A DNA stretch of 64,000 nt from Muraenolepis orangiensis (lineage: Eukaryota > Chordata > Actinopteri > Gadiformes > Muraenolepididae). Shown piece after piece: positions 35,991-48,396 of the stretch (positions are counted from its first letter, which is position 1; every line of letters starts with the position of its first letter). The notes beneath the pieces are model-generated. The model worked only from the letters and a program-made list of their open reading frames with translations, searched no databases and had not been told where the DNA came from. The stretch is taken from NCBI GenBank assembly GCA_027704905.1, contig CM051023.1:1129097-1193096 (forward strand). Direction: 5' to 3'. A program made the translations under genes and the position numbers.

Positions 35991-38900
35991 TATTATTATT
36001 ATTATTATTTATTATTATTATTTTAAATCTTCGCGGGCACTTTGACCCCCCGCAACATATGTGAAAACTCACCAAATTTTGCACGCGCTTCAGAAGTGTC
36101 GCAACTTAGATTTTTTTATAGCTTTCGGAACTTTGCGTCAAAAATTGCGTAGGCCACGCCCACTCCCGTTTTTTAACGTTAAGTCCGCAACACTTTAACT
36201 TTCACGTAAACAAACGAAACTCGCGACGCATATGTAGGGTGCGGAGACAAACAAAAAACGCTCTTGGAGCGATTTCAAATTACGTACAGGAAGTCGGGCA
36301 TTTTGAATTCGGCGTCGGAAAAAACGCGATTTATCGCGTTTTTCATCCTCCGCACTTTAACGAACTCCTCCTAGGGACTTTATCCGACAGCCTCCAAATT
36401 TGTCGGGTAGCGTCTCGAGACATGGGAGAGCTTAAGTTATCCACAGAATTTTTTTTTTTCGCACGGCGTAGCCGTGAGTTGGTTCCGAATTTCGCGTTCG
36501 CTGTAATGCCAGGTCATCCCTCGCCATGGAACACAATGATGTCAGAACTCAAACTGACATGCTCAGAACGTTTTTAACGTTAACTCCTCAAAAATGTTAA
36601 CTTTCACGTAAACGGACGAAACTCGCTACGCATATCTAGGGTGCGGAGACAAACAAAAAACTTTATCGGAGGGATATAAAATTACGTACAGGAAGTCGGC
36701 CATTTTGAATTCGGCGTCGGAAAAAAGCGCCAAAAAACACGCCGTTTTTTTCGGTTTTCGTCCTCCAAACTTTAACCAACTCTTCCTGGGGCTTCCTCCC
36801 GAAGACTCCGAATTTCTCCGGTCGCGTCTCGATTCGCCGCCGAATTTAGCCTTCGCTCCATGCTACGCCATCCCTCGCCACGGAACACGATGATGTCATA
36901 ACTCAAACTGACAAGCTCGGAACGCCACCAAACTTTACACGACGGTTAACACCGACGCCCCGAACGGCTCTACATCAAATCCGACGTTACTTAATGTGGC
37001 GTTACCGTGGCAACGCCAGCTTCCGGTTTTAACGTTAACTCCTCAAAAACTTTAACTTTCACGTAAACGGACGAAACTCGCTACGCATATCTAGGGTGCG
37101 GAGACAAACAAAAAACGCTTTCGGAGGGATATAAAATTACGTACAGGAAGTCGGCCATTTTGAATTCGGCGTCGGAACAAAACGTTAACGTTAACTCCCC
37201 GACACTTTAACTTTCACGTAAACGGACGAAACTCGCTACGCATATCTAGGGTGCGGAGACAAACAAAAAACGCTATCGGAGGGATATAAAATTACGTACA
37301 GGAAGTCGGCCATTTTGAATTCGGCGTCGGAAAAAAGCGTCGGAAAAAACAACGCCGTTTTTTTCGGTTTTCGTCCTCCAAACTTTAACCAACTCCTCCT
37401 CGGGCTTTCTCCCCAAGATTCCAAATTTCGCGGTTCGCGTCTCGATTCGCCGCCGAATTTAGCCTTCGCTCCGTGCTACGCCATCCCTCGCCACGGAACA
37501 CGATGATGTCATAACTCAAACTGACACGCTCGGAACGCCACCAAACTTCACACGACGGTTAACACCGACGCCCCGAACAGCTCTACATCAAATCCGATGT
37601 TAGTTAATGTGGCGTTACCATGGCAACGCCCGCTTCCGGTTTTAACGTTAACTCCTCAAAAACTTTCACTTTCACGTAAACAAACGAAACTCGCTACGCA
37701 TATCTAGGGTGCAGAGACAAACAAAAAACGCTCTCGGAGGAGTATAAAATTACCGACAGGAAGTCGGCCATTTACAATTCGGAATGGGAAAAACGCCATT
37801 TAATATGAAAATCGTGAGTTTTCCTCAAAAAGCGGCCGCCAGAACTCAGACCCGTTCAACGCTGCTCGCAGCTTTAATTATTATTTATTATTATTATTTT
37901 AAATCTTCGCGGGCACTTTGACCCCCCGCAACATATGTGAAAACTCACCAAATTTTGCACGCGCTTCAGAAGTGTCGCAACTTAGATTTTTTTATAGCTT
38001 TCGGAACTTTCCGTCAAAAATGCGTAGGCCACGCCCACTTCCGTTTTTAACGTTAAGTCCGCAACACTTTAACTTTCACGTAAACGAACGAAACTCGCTA
38101 CGCATATCTAGGGTGCGGAGACTAACAAAAAACGCTCTTGGACCGATTTCAAATTACGTACAGGAAGTCGGGCATTTTGAATTCGGCGTCGGAAAAAACG
38201 CGATTTATCGCGTTTTTCATCCTCCGCACTTTAACGAACTCCTCCTAGGGACTTTATCCGACAGACTCCAAATTTGTCGGGTAGCGTCTCGAGACACGGG
38301 AGACCTTAAGTTATCCACAGAATTTTTTTTTTTCGCACGGCGTAGCCGTGAGTTGGTTCCGAATTTCGCGTTCGCTCTAATGCCAGGCCATCCCTCGCCA
38401 TGGAACACGATGATGTCAGAACTCAAACTGACATGCTCAGAACGTTTTTAACGTTAACTCCTCAAAAATGTTAACTTTCACGTAAACGGACGAAACTCGC
38501 TACGCATATCTAGGGTGCGGAGACAAACAAAAAACTTTATCGGAGGGATATAAAATTACGTACAGGAAGTCGGCCATTTTGAATTCGGCGTCGGAAAAAA
38601 GCGCCAAAAAACACGCCGTTTTTTTCGGTTTTCGTCCTCCAAACTTTAACCAACTCTTCCTGGGGCTTCCTCCCGAAGACTCCGAATTTCTCCGGTCGCG
38701 TCTCGATTCGCCGCCGAATTTAGCCTTCGCTCCGTGCTACGCCATCCCTCGCCACGGAACACGATGATGTCATAACTCAAACTGACACGCTCGGAACGCC
38801 ACCAAACTTCACACGATGGTTAACACCGACGCCCCGAACAGCTCTACATCAAATCCGATGTTACTTAATGTGGCGTTACCATGGCAACGCCCACTTCCGG

Positions 38901-39593
38901 TTTTAACGTTAACTCCTCAAAAACTTTAACTTTCACGTAAACGGACGAAACTCGCTACGCATATCTAGGGTGCGGAGACAAACAAAAAACGCTCTTGGAG
39001 GGATATAAAATTACGTACAGGAAGTCGGCCATTTTGAATTCGGCGTCGGAAAAAAGCGCCAAAAAACACGCCGTTTTTTTCGGTTTTCGTCCTCCAAACT
39101 TTAACCAACTCTCCTGGGGCTTCCTCCCGAAGACTCCGAATTTCTCCGGTCGCGTCTCGATTCGCCGCCGAATTTAGCCTTCGCTCCATGCTACGCCATC
39201 CCTCGCCACGGAACACGATGATGTCATAACTCAAACTGACACGCTCGGAACGCCACCAAACTTCACACGACGGTTAACACCGACGCCCCGAACAGCTCTA
39301 CATCAAATCCGATGTTAGTTAATGTGGCGTTACCATGGCAACGCCCGCTTCCGGTTTTAACGTTAACTCCTCAAAAACTTTCACTTTCACGTAAACAAAC
39401 GAAACTCGCTACGCATATCTAGGGTGCAGAGACAAACAAAAAACGCTCTCGGAGGAGTATAAAATTACCGACAGGAAGTCGGCCATTTACAATTCGGAAT
39501 GGGAAAAACGCCATTTCATATGAAAATCGTGAGTTTTCCTCAAAAAGCGGCCGCCAGAACTCAGACCCGTTCAACGCTGCTCGCAGCTTTAAT
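35991..39593 (+). repeat. S satellite, two enlarged units
   Basis: S units with additional sub-monomers: an extra core near 37220-37500 in the first and near 38985-39230 in the second. The conserved stretch appears at 36705, 37315, 38579 and about 39037. (ATT)n linker near 37878-37897. Confidence 0.88.
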
Positions 39594-39793
39594 TAGGGTC
39601 TGAGACAAAGACCGAGGTCGTCGAAGACCCTATTGAAATCGGTCGCCCGGCGATCGCTCGCGAAGCGAGCGACAACCCTACAAAGCCCATGCAAAACAGC
39701 CCGAAATCATGACAGTGTGTAGCCCACTCGAAAAGTAGTCACATGGGCGCGAAGCGCCCATGTGAAAACAAGGCATACTTGAAATCGGTCCGA

Positions 39794-39797
<4 letters not shown>
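39594..39797 (+). repeat. P element, single unit
   Basis: One P unit between S units, with both GAA-loop hairpins intact. Left junction TTTAATTA/GGGTC, right junction CCGATTA/(ATT)n. Confidence 0.92.
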
Positions 39798-39832
<35 letters not shown>

Positions 39833-41075
39833 TTAAATCTTCGCGGGCACTTTGACCCCCCGCAACATATGTGAAAACTCACCAAATTTTGCACGCGCTT
39901 CAGAAGTGTCGCAACTTAGATTTTTTTATAGCTTTCGGAACTTTCCGTTAAAAAATGCGTAGGCCACGCCCACTTCCGTTTTTAACGTTAAGTCCGCAAC
40001 ACTTTAACTTTCACGTAAACGAACGAAACTCGCTACGCATATCTAGGGTGCGGAGACTAACAAAAAACGCTCTTGGACCGATTTCAAATTACGTACAGGA
40101 AGTCGGGCATTTTGAATTCGGCGTCGGAAAAAACGCGATTTATCGCGTTTTTCATCCTCCGCACTTTAACGAACTCCTCCTAGGGACTTTATCCGACAGA
40201 CTCCAAATTTGTCGGGTAGCGTCTCGAGACACGGGAGAGCTTAAGTTATCCACAGAATTTTTTTTTTTCGCACGGCGTAGCCGTGAGTTGGTTCCGAATT
40301 TCGCGTTCGCTCTAATGCCAGGCCATCCCTCGCCATGGAACACGATGATGTCAGAACTCAAACTGACATGCTCAGAACGTTTTTAACGTTAACTCCTCAA
40401 AAATGTTAACTTTCACGTAAACGGACGAAACTCGCTACGCATATCTAGGGTGCGGAGACAAACAAAAAACTTTATCGGAGGGATATAAAATTACGTACAG
40501 GAAGTCGGCCATTTTGAATTCGGCGTCGGAAAAAAGCGCCAAAAAACACGCCGTTTTTTTCGGTTTTCGTCCTCCAAACTTTAACCAACTCTTCCTGGGG
40601 CTTCCTCCCGAAGACTCCGAATTTCTCCGGTCGCGTCTCGATTCGCCGCCGAATTTAGCCTTCGCTCCATGCTACGCCATCCCTCGCCACGGAACACGAT
40701 GATGTCATAACTCAAACTGACACGCTCGGAACGCCACCAAACTTCACACGACGGTTAACACCGACGCCCCGAACAGCTCTACATCAAATCCGATGTTACT
40801 TAATGTGGCGTTACCATGGCAACGCCCGCTTCCGGTTTTAACGTTAACTCCTCAAAAACTTTCACTTTCACGTAAACAAACGAAACTCGCTACGCATATC
40901 TAGGGTGCGGAGACAAACAAAAAACGCTCTCGGAGGAGTATAAAATTACCGACAGGAAGTCGGCCATTTAGAATTCGGAATGGGAAAAACGCCATTTAAT
41001 ATGAAAATCGTGAGTTTTCCTCAAAAAGCGGCCGCCAGAACTCAGACCCGTTCAACGCTGCTCGCAGCTTTAATT
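39798..41075 (+). repeat. S satellite, one unit
   Basis: One standard S unit with leading (ATT)n (about 39796-39831). Conserved stretch at 40514. Confidence 0.9.
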
Positions 41076-41274
41076 AGGGTCTGAGACAAAGACCGAGGTC
41101 GTCGAAGACCCTATTGAAATCGGTCGCCCGGCGATCGCTCGCGAAGCGAGCGACAACCCTACAAAGCCCATGCAAAACAGCCCGAAATCATGACAGTGTG
41201 TAGCCCACTCGAAAAGTAGACACAGAGAAAGCACAGCGCCCATGTGAAAAGCAGGCATACTTGAAATCGGTCCG

Positions 41275-41278
<4 letters not shown>
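41076..41278 (+). repeat. P element, single unit
   Basis: One P unit with the first hairpin intact and the second hairpin's left arm replaced. Same junctions as the other single units. Confidence 0.92.
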
Positions 41279-41313
<35 letters not shown>

Positions 41314-44300
41314 TTAGTATTTCGCGCGCACTTTGACCCCCCGCAACATATGTGAAAACTCACCAAATTTTGCACGCGCCCCAGAAGTGTCGCAACTTAG
41401 AAATTTTTCTAGCTTTCGCAACTTTGCACCAAAAATTGCGTAGGCCACGCCGAACGCCGTTTTTAACGTTCGGGCAGCTTAACTTTAACTTTCCCGGAAA
41501 CAAACGAAATTCGCGACGCATTTGTAGGGTGCGGAGACTAACAAAAAACGCTCTTGGAGCGATTTCACATTACGTACAGGATGTCGGGAATTGTGATTTC
41601 GCCGTCGGAAAAAACCCGATTTATCGCGTTTTTCACCCTCCGCACTTTAACGAACTCCTCCTAGGGACTTTATCCGACAGACTCCAAATTTGTCGGGTAG
41701 CGTCTCGAGACATGGGAGAGCTTAAGTTATCCACAGAATTTTTTTTTTTCGCACGGCATAGCCGTGAGTTGGTTCCGAATTTCGCGTTCGCTGTAATGCC
41801 AGGTCATCCCTCGCCATGGAACACAATGATGTCAGAACTCAAACTGACATGCTCAGAACGTTTTTAACGTTAACTCCTCAAAAATGTTAACTTTCACGTA
41901 AACGGACGAAACTCGCTACGCATATCTAGGGTGCGGAGACAAACAAAAAACTTTATCGGAGGGATATAAAATTACGTACAGGAAGTCGGCCATTTTGAAT
42001 TCGGCGTCGGAAAAAAGCGCCAAAAAACACGCCGTTTTTTTCGGTTTTCGTCCTCCAAACTTTAACCAACTCTTCCTGGGGCTTCCTCCCGAAGACTCCG
42101 AATTTCTCCGGTCGCGTCTCGATTCGCCGCCGAATTTAGCCTTCGCTCCATGCTAGGCCATCCCTCGCCACGGAACACGATGATGTCATAACTCAAACTG
42201 ACACGCTCGGAACGCCACCAAACTTCACACGACGGTTAACACCGACGCCCCGAACAGCTCTACATCAAATCCGATGTTAGTTAATGTGGCGTTACCATGG
42301 CAACGCCCGCTTCCGGTTTTAACGTTAACTCCTCAAAAACTTTCACTTTCACGTAAACAAACGAAACTCGCTACGCATATCTAGAGTGCAGAGACAAACA
42401 AAAAACGCTATCGGACGAGTATAAAATTACCGACAGGAAGTCGGCCATTTAGAATTTTGCGTCGGAAAAACGCGATTGAATATGAAAATCGTGAGTTTTC
42501 CTGAAAAGCGGCCGCCAGAACTCAGACCCGTTCAACGCTGCTCGCAGCTTTAATTATTTATTATTATTATTATTTTAGTATCTTCGCGCGCACTTTGACC
42601 CCCCGCAACATATGTGAAAACTCACCAAATTTTGCACGCGCCCCAGAAGTGTCGCAACTTAGAATTTTTTCTAGCTTTCGCAACTTTGCGCCAAAAATTG
42701 CGTAGGCCACGCCCACTTCCGTTTTTAACGTTAAGTCCGCAACACTTTAACTTTCACGTAAACAAACGAAACTCGCGACGCATATGTAGGGTGCGGAGAC
42801 AAACAAAAACGCTCTTGGAGCGATTTCAAATTACGTACAGGAAGTCGGGCATTTTGAATTCGGCGTCGGAAAAAACGCGATTTATCGCGTTTTTCATCCT
42901 CCGCACTTTAACGAACTCCTCCTAGGGACTTTATCCGACAGCCTCCAAATTTGTCGGGTAGCGTCTCGAGACATGGGAGAGCTTAAGTTATCCACAGAAT
43001 TTTTTTTTTTCGCACGGCGTAGCCGTGAGTTGGTTCCGAATTTCGCGTTCGCTGTAATGCCAGGTCATCCCTCGCCATGGAACACAATGATGTCAGAACT
43101 CAAACTGACATGCTCAGAACGTTTTTAACGTTAACTCCTCAAAAATGTTAACTTTCACGTAAACGGACGAAACTCGCTACGCATATGTAGGGTGCGGAGA
43201 CAAACAAAAAACGCTATCGGAGGGATATAAAATTACGTACAGGAAGTCGGCCATTTTGAATTCGGCGTCGGAAAAAAGCGCCAAAAAACACGCCGTTTTT
43301 TTCGGTTTTCGTCCTCCAAACTTTAACCAACTCTTCCTGGGGCTTCCTCCCGAAGACTCCGAATTTCTCCGGTCGCGTCTCGATTCGCCGCCGAATTTAG
43401 CCTTCGCTCCATGCTACGCCATCCCTCGCCACGGAACACGATGATGTCATAACTCAAACTGACACGCTCGGAACGCCACCAAACTTCACACGACGGTTAA
43501 CACCGACGCCCCGAACAGCTCTACATCAAATCCGATGTTAGTTAATGTGGCGTTACCATGGCAACGCCCGCTTCCGGTTTTAACGTTAACTCCTCAAAAA
43601 CTTTAACTTTCACGTAAACGGACGAAACTCGCTACGCATATCTAGGGTGCGGAGACAAACAAAAAACGCTCTCGGAGGAGTATAAAATTACCGACAGGAA
43701 GTCGGCCATTTAGAATTTTGCGTCGGAAAAACGCCATTTAATATGAAAATCGGGACTTTTCCTGAAAAGCGGCCGCCAGAACTCAGACCCGTTCAACGCT
43801 GCTCGCAGCTTTAATTATTATTATTATTATTATTTTAGTATTTCGCGCGCACTTTGACCCCCCGCAACATATGTGAAAACTCACCAAATTTTGCACGCGC
43901 CCAGAAGTGTCGCAACTTAGAAATTTTTCTAGCTTTCGCAACTTTGCGCCAAAAATTGCGTAGGCCACGCCGAACGCCGTTTTTAACGTTCGGGCAGCAT
44001 AACTTTAACTTTCCGGAAACAAACGAAATTCGCGACGCATTTGTAGGGTGCGGAGACTAACAAAAAACGCTCTTGGAGCGATTTCACATTACGTACAGGA
44101 TGTCGGGAATTTTGATTTCGGCGTCGGAAAATACCCGATTTATCGCGTTTTTCACCCTCCGCACTTTAACGAACTCCTCCTAGGGACTTTATCCGACAGA
44201 CTCCAAATTTGTCGGGTAGCGTCTCGAGACACGGGAGACCTTAAGTTATCCACAGAATTTTTTTTTTTCGCACGGCGTAGCCGTGAGTTGGTTCCGAATT

Positions 44301-45076
44301 TCGCGTTTGCTCTAATGCCAGGCCATCCCTCGCCATGGAACACAATGATGTCAGAACTCAAACTGACATGCTCAGAACGTTTTTAACGTTAACTCCTCAA
44401 AAATGTTAACTTTCACGTAAACGGACGAAACTCGCTACGCATATCTAGGGTGCGGAGACAAACAAAAAACGTCTATCGGAGGGATATAAAATTACGTACA
44501 GGAAGTCGGCCATTTTGAATTCGGCGTCGGAAAAAAGCGCCAAAAAACACGCCGTTTTTTTCGGTTTTCGTCCTCCAAACTTTAACCAACTCTTCCTGGG
44601 GCTTCCTCCCGAAGACTCCGAATTTCTCCGGTCGCGTCTCGATTCGCCGCCGAATTTAGCCTTCGCTCCATGCTACGCCATCCCTCGCCACGGAACACGA
44701 TGATGTCATAACTCAAACTGACACGCTCGGAACGCCACCAAACTTCACACGACGGTTAACACCGACGCCCCGAACAGCTCTACATCAAATCCGATGTTAG
44801 TTAATGTGGCGTTACCATGGCAACGCCCGCTTCCGGTTTTAACGTTAACTCCTCAAAAACTTTCACTTTCACGTAAACAAACGAAACTCGCTACGCATAT
44901 CTAGGGTGCAGAGACAAACAAAAAACGCTCTCGGAGGAGTATAAAATTACCGACAGGAAGTCGGCCATTTAGAATTCGGAATGGGAAAAACGCCATTTAA
45001 TATGAAAATCGTGAGTTTTCCTCGAAAAGCGGCCGCCAGAACTCAGACCCGTTCAACGCTGCTCGCAGCTTTAATT
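41279..45076 (+). repeat. S satellite, three units
   Basis: Three S units with (ATT)n linkers near 41277-41313, 42553-42575 and 43815-43834. Conserved stretches lie near 41998, 43256 and 44515. The copy at about 41998 has an in-frame TAG, which argues against coding function. Confidence 0.9.
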
Positions 45077-45278
45077 AGGGTCTGAGACAAAGACCGAGGT
45101 CGTCGAAGACCCTATTGAAATCGGTCGCCCGGCGATCGCTCGCGAAGCGAGCGACAACCCTACAAAGCCCATGCAAAACAGCCCGAAATCATGACAGTGT
45201 GTAGCCCACTCGAAAAGTAGACACAGAGAAAGCACAGCGCCCATGTAAAAGCAGGCATACTTGAAATCGGTCCGATTA
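45077..45278 (+). repeat. P element, single unit
   Basis: One P unit between S units, first hairpin intact. Confidence 0.92.
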
Positions 45279-46554
45279 TTATTATTATTATTTATTATTA
45301 TTATTTTAGTATTTCGCGCGCACTTTGACCCCCCGCAACATATGTGAAAACTCACCAAATTTTGCACGCGCCCCAGAAGTGTCGCAACTTAGAAATTTTT
45401 CTAGCTTTCGCAACTTTGCGCCAAAAATTGCGTAGGCCACGCCGAACGCCGTTTTTAACGTTCGGGCAGCAACACTTTAACTTTCACGGAAACAAACGAA
45501 ACTCGCGACGCATTTGTAGGGTGCGGAGACTAACAAAAAACGCTCTTGGAGCGATTTCACATTACGTACAGGATGTCGGGAATTTTGATTTCGCGCGTCG
45601 GAAAAAACCCGATTTATCGCGTTTTTCACCCTCCGCACTTTAACGAACTCCTCCTAGGGACTTTATCCGACAGACTCCAAATTTGTCGGGTAGCGTCTCG
45701 AGACATGGGAGAGCTTAAGTTATCCACAGAATTTTTTTTTTTCGCACGGCGTAGCCGTGAGTTGGTTCCGAATTTCGCGTTCGCTGTAATGCCAGGTCAT
45801 CCCTCGCCATGGAACACAATGATGTCAGAACTCAAACTGACATGCTCAGAACGTTTTTAACGTTAACTCCTCAAAAATGTTAACTTTCACGTAAACGGAC
45901 GAAACTCGCTACGCATATCTAGGGTGCGGAGACAAACAAAAAACTTTATCGGAGGGATATAAAATTACGTACAGGAAGTCGGCCATTTTGAATTCGGCGT
46001 CGGAAAAAAGCGCCAAAAAACACGCCGTTTTTTTCGGTTTTCGTCCTCCAAACTTTAACCAACTCTTCCTGGGGCTTCCTCCCGAAGACTCCGAATTTCT
46101 CCGGTCGCGTCTCGATTCGCCGCCGAATTTAGCCTTCGCTCCATGCTAGGCCATCCCTCGCCACGGAACACGATGATGTCATAACTCAAACTGACACGCT
46201 CGGAACGCCACCAAACTTCACACGACGGTTAACACCGACGCCCCGAACAGCTCTACATCAAATCCGATGTTAGTTAATGTGGCGTTACCATGGCAACGCC
46301 CGCTTCCGGTTTTAACGTTAACTCCTCAAAAACTTTCACTTTCACGTAAACAAACGAAACTCGCTACGCATATCTAGGGTGCAGAGACAAACAAAAAACG
46401 CTATCGGACGAGTATAAAATTACCGACAGGAAGTCGGCCATTTAGAATTTTGCGTCGGAAAAACGCGATTGAATATGAAAATCGTGAGTTTTCCTGAAAA
46501 GCGGCCGCCAGAACTCAGACCCGTTCAACGCTGCTCGCAGCTTTAATTATTATT
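45279..46554 (+). repeat. S satellite, one unit
   Basis: One S unit, with (ATT)n at both ends. The conserved stretch near 45995 again has the in-frame TAG seen at about 42150, so this unit and the one before 42550 are close relatives. Confidence 0.9.
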
Positions 46555-46918
46555 AGGGTCTGAGACAAAGACCGAGGTCGTCGAAGACCCTATTGAAATC
46601 GGTCGCCCGGCGATCGCTCGCGAAGCGAGCGACACCCTACAAGCCCATGCAACGCCGAATCAGACGTGTGAGCCCTCGAAATAGTCACATGGCGCGAGCG
46701 CCATGTGAAACAGCATACTGAACGTCCGATATTATTATTGGTCGACAAGACCGAGTCGTCGAAGACCCTATTGAATCGGTCGCCGCACCTCCGAGCGAGC
46801 GCACCCTACAAGCCATGCAAACAGCCGCATCATGACAGTGTGTAGCCCACGAAAGTAGACACAGAGAAGCACAGCGCCCATGTGAAAAGCAGGCATACTT
46901 GAAATCGGTCCGATTATT
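46555..46918 (+). repeat. P elements, two units, indel-rich
   Basis: One P unit from 46555 and another from about 46737. Between about 46630 and 46860 many single bases are missing compared with all other P units, mostly in short homopolymers, then the sequence becomes perfect again. This looks like uncorrected assembly error rather than evolution. Confidence 0.8.
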
Positions 46919-48193
46919 TATTATTTATTATTATTATTATTATTATTATTTTAGTATTTCGCGCGCACTTTGACCCCCCGCAACATATGTGAAAACTCAC
47001 CAAATTTTGCACGCGCCCCAGAAGTGTCGCAACTTAGAAATTTTTCTAGCTTTCGCAACTTTGCGCCAAAAATTGCGTAGGCCACGCCGAACGCCGTTTT
47101 TAACGTTCGGGCAGCATAACTTTAACTTTCCCGGAAACAAACGAAATTCGCGACGCATTTGTAGGGTGCGGAGACTAACAAAAAACGCTCTTGGAGCGAT
47201 TTCACATTACGTACAGGATGTCGGGAATTTTGATTTCGGCGTCGGAAAATACCCGATTTATCGCGTTTTTCACCCTCCGCACTTTAACGAACTCCTCCTA
47301 GGGACTTTATCCGACAGACTCCAAATTTGTCGGGTAGCGTCTCGAGACACGGGAGACCTTAAGTTATCCACAGAATTTTTTTTTTTCGCACGGCGTACCC
47401 GTGAGTTGGTTCCGAATTTCGCGTTCGCTCTAATGCCAGGTCATCCCTCGCCATGGAACACAATGATGTCAGAACTCAAACTGACATGCTCAGAACGTTT
47501 TTAACGTTAACTCCTCAAAAATGTTAACTTTCACGTAAACGGACGAAACTCACTACGCATATCTAGGGTGCGGAGACAAACAAAAAACTTTATCGGAGGG
47601 ATATAAAATTACGTACAGGAAGTCGGCCATTTTGAATTCGGCGTCGGAAAAAAGCGCCAAAAAACACGCCGTTTTTTTCGGTTTTCGTCCTCCAAACTTT
47701 AACCAACTCTTCCTGGGGCTTCCTCCCGAAGACTCCGAATTTCTCCGGTCGCGTCTCGATTCGCCGCCGAATTTAGCCTTCGCTCCATGCTACGCCATCC
47801 CTCGCCACGGAACACGATGATGTCATAACTCAAACTGACACGCTCGGAACGCCACCAAACTTCACACGACGGTTAACATCGACGCCCCGAACGGCTCTAC
47901 ATCAAATCCGACGTTACTTAATGTGGCGTTACCGTGGCAACGCCCGCTTCCGGTTTTAACGTTAACTCCTCAAAAACTTTAACTTTCACGTAAACGGACG
48001 AAACTCGCTACGCATATCTAGGGTGCGGAGACAAACAAAAAACGCTATCGGACGAGTATAAAATTACCGACAGGAAGTCGGCCATTTAGAATTCGGAATG
48101 GGAAAAACGCCATTTAATATGAAAATCGTGAGTTTTCCTCAAAAAGCGGCCGCCAGAACTCAGACCCGCTCAACGCTGCTCGCAGCTTTAATT
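46919..48193 (+). repeat. S satellite, one unit
   Basis: Standard S unit with leading (ATT)n (46913-46951). Conserved stretch at 47632. Confidence 0.9.
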
Positions 48194-48396
48194 AGGGTCT
48201 GAGACAAAGACCGAGGTCGTCGAAGACCCTATTGAAATCGGTCGCCCGGCGATCGCTCGCGAAGCGAGCGACAACCCTACAAAGCCCATGCAAAACAGCC
48301 CGAAATCATGACAGTGTGTAGCCCACTCGAAAAGTAGACACAGAGAAAGCAGAGCGCCCATGTGAAAAGCAGGCATACTTGAAATCGGTCCGATTA
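48194..48396 (+). repeat. P element, single unit
   Basis: Last P unit in the window, between S units. Confidence 0.92.
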
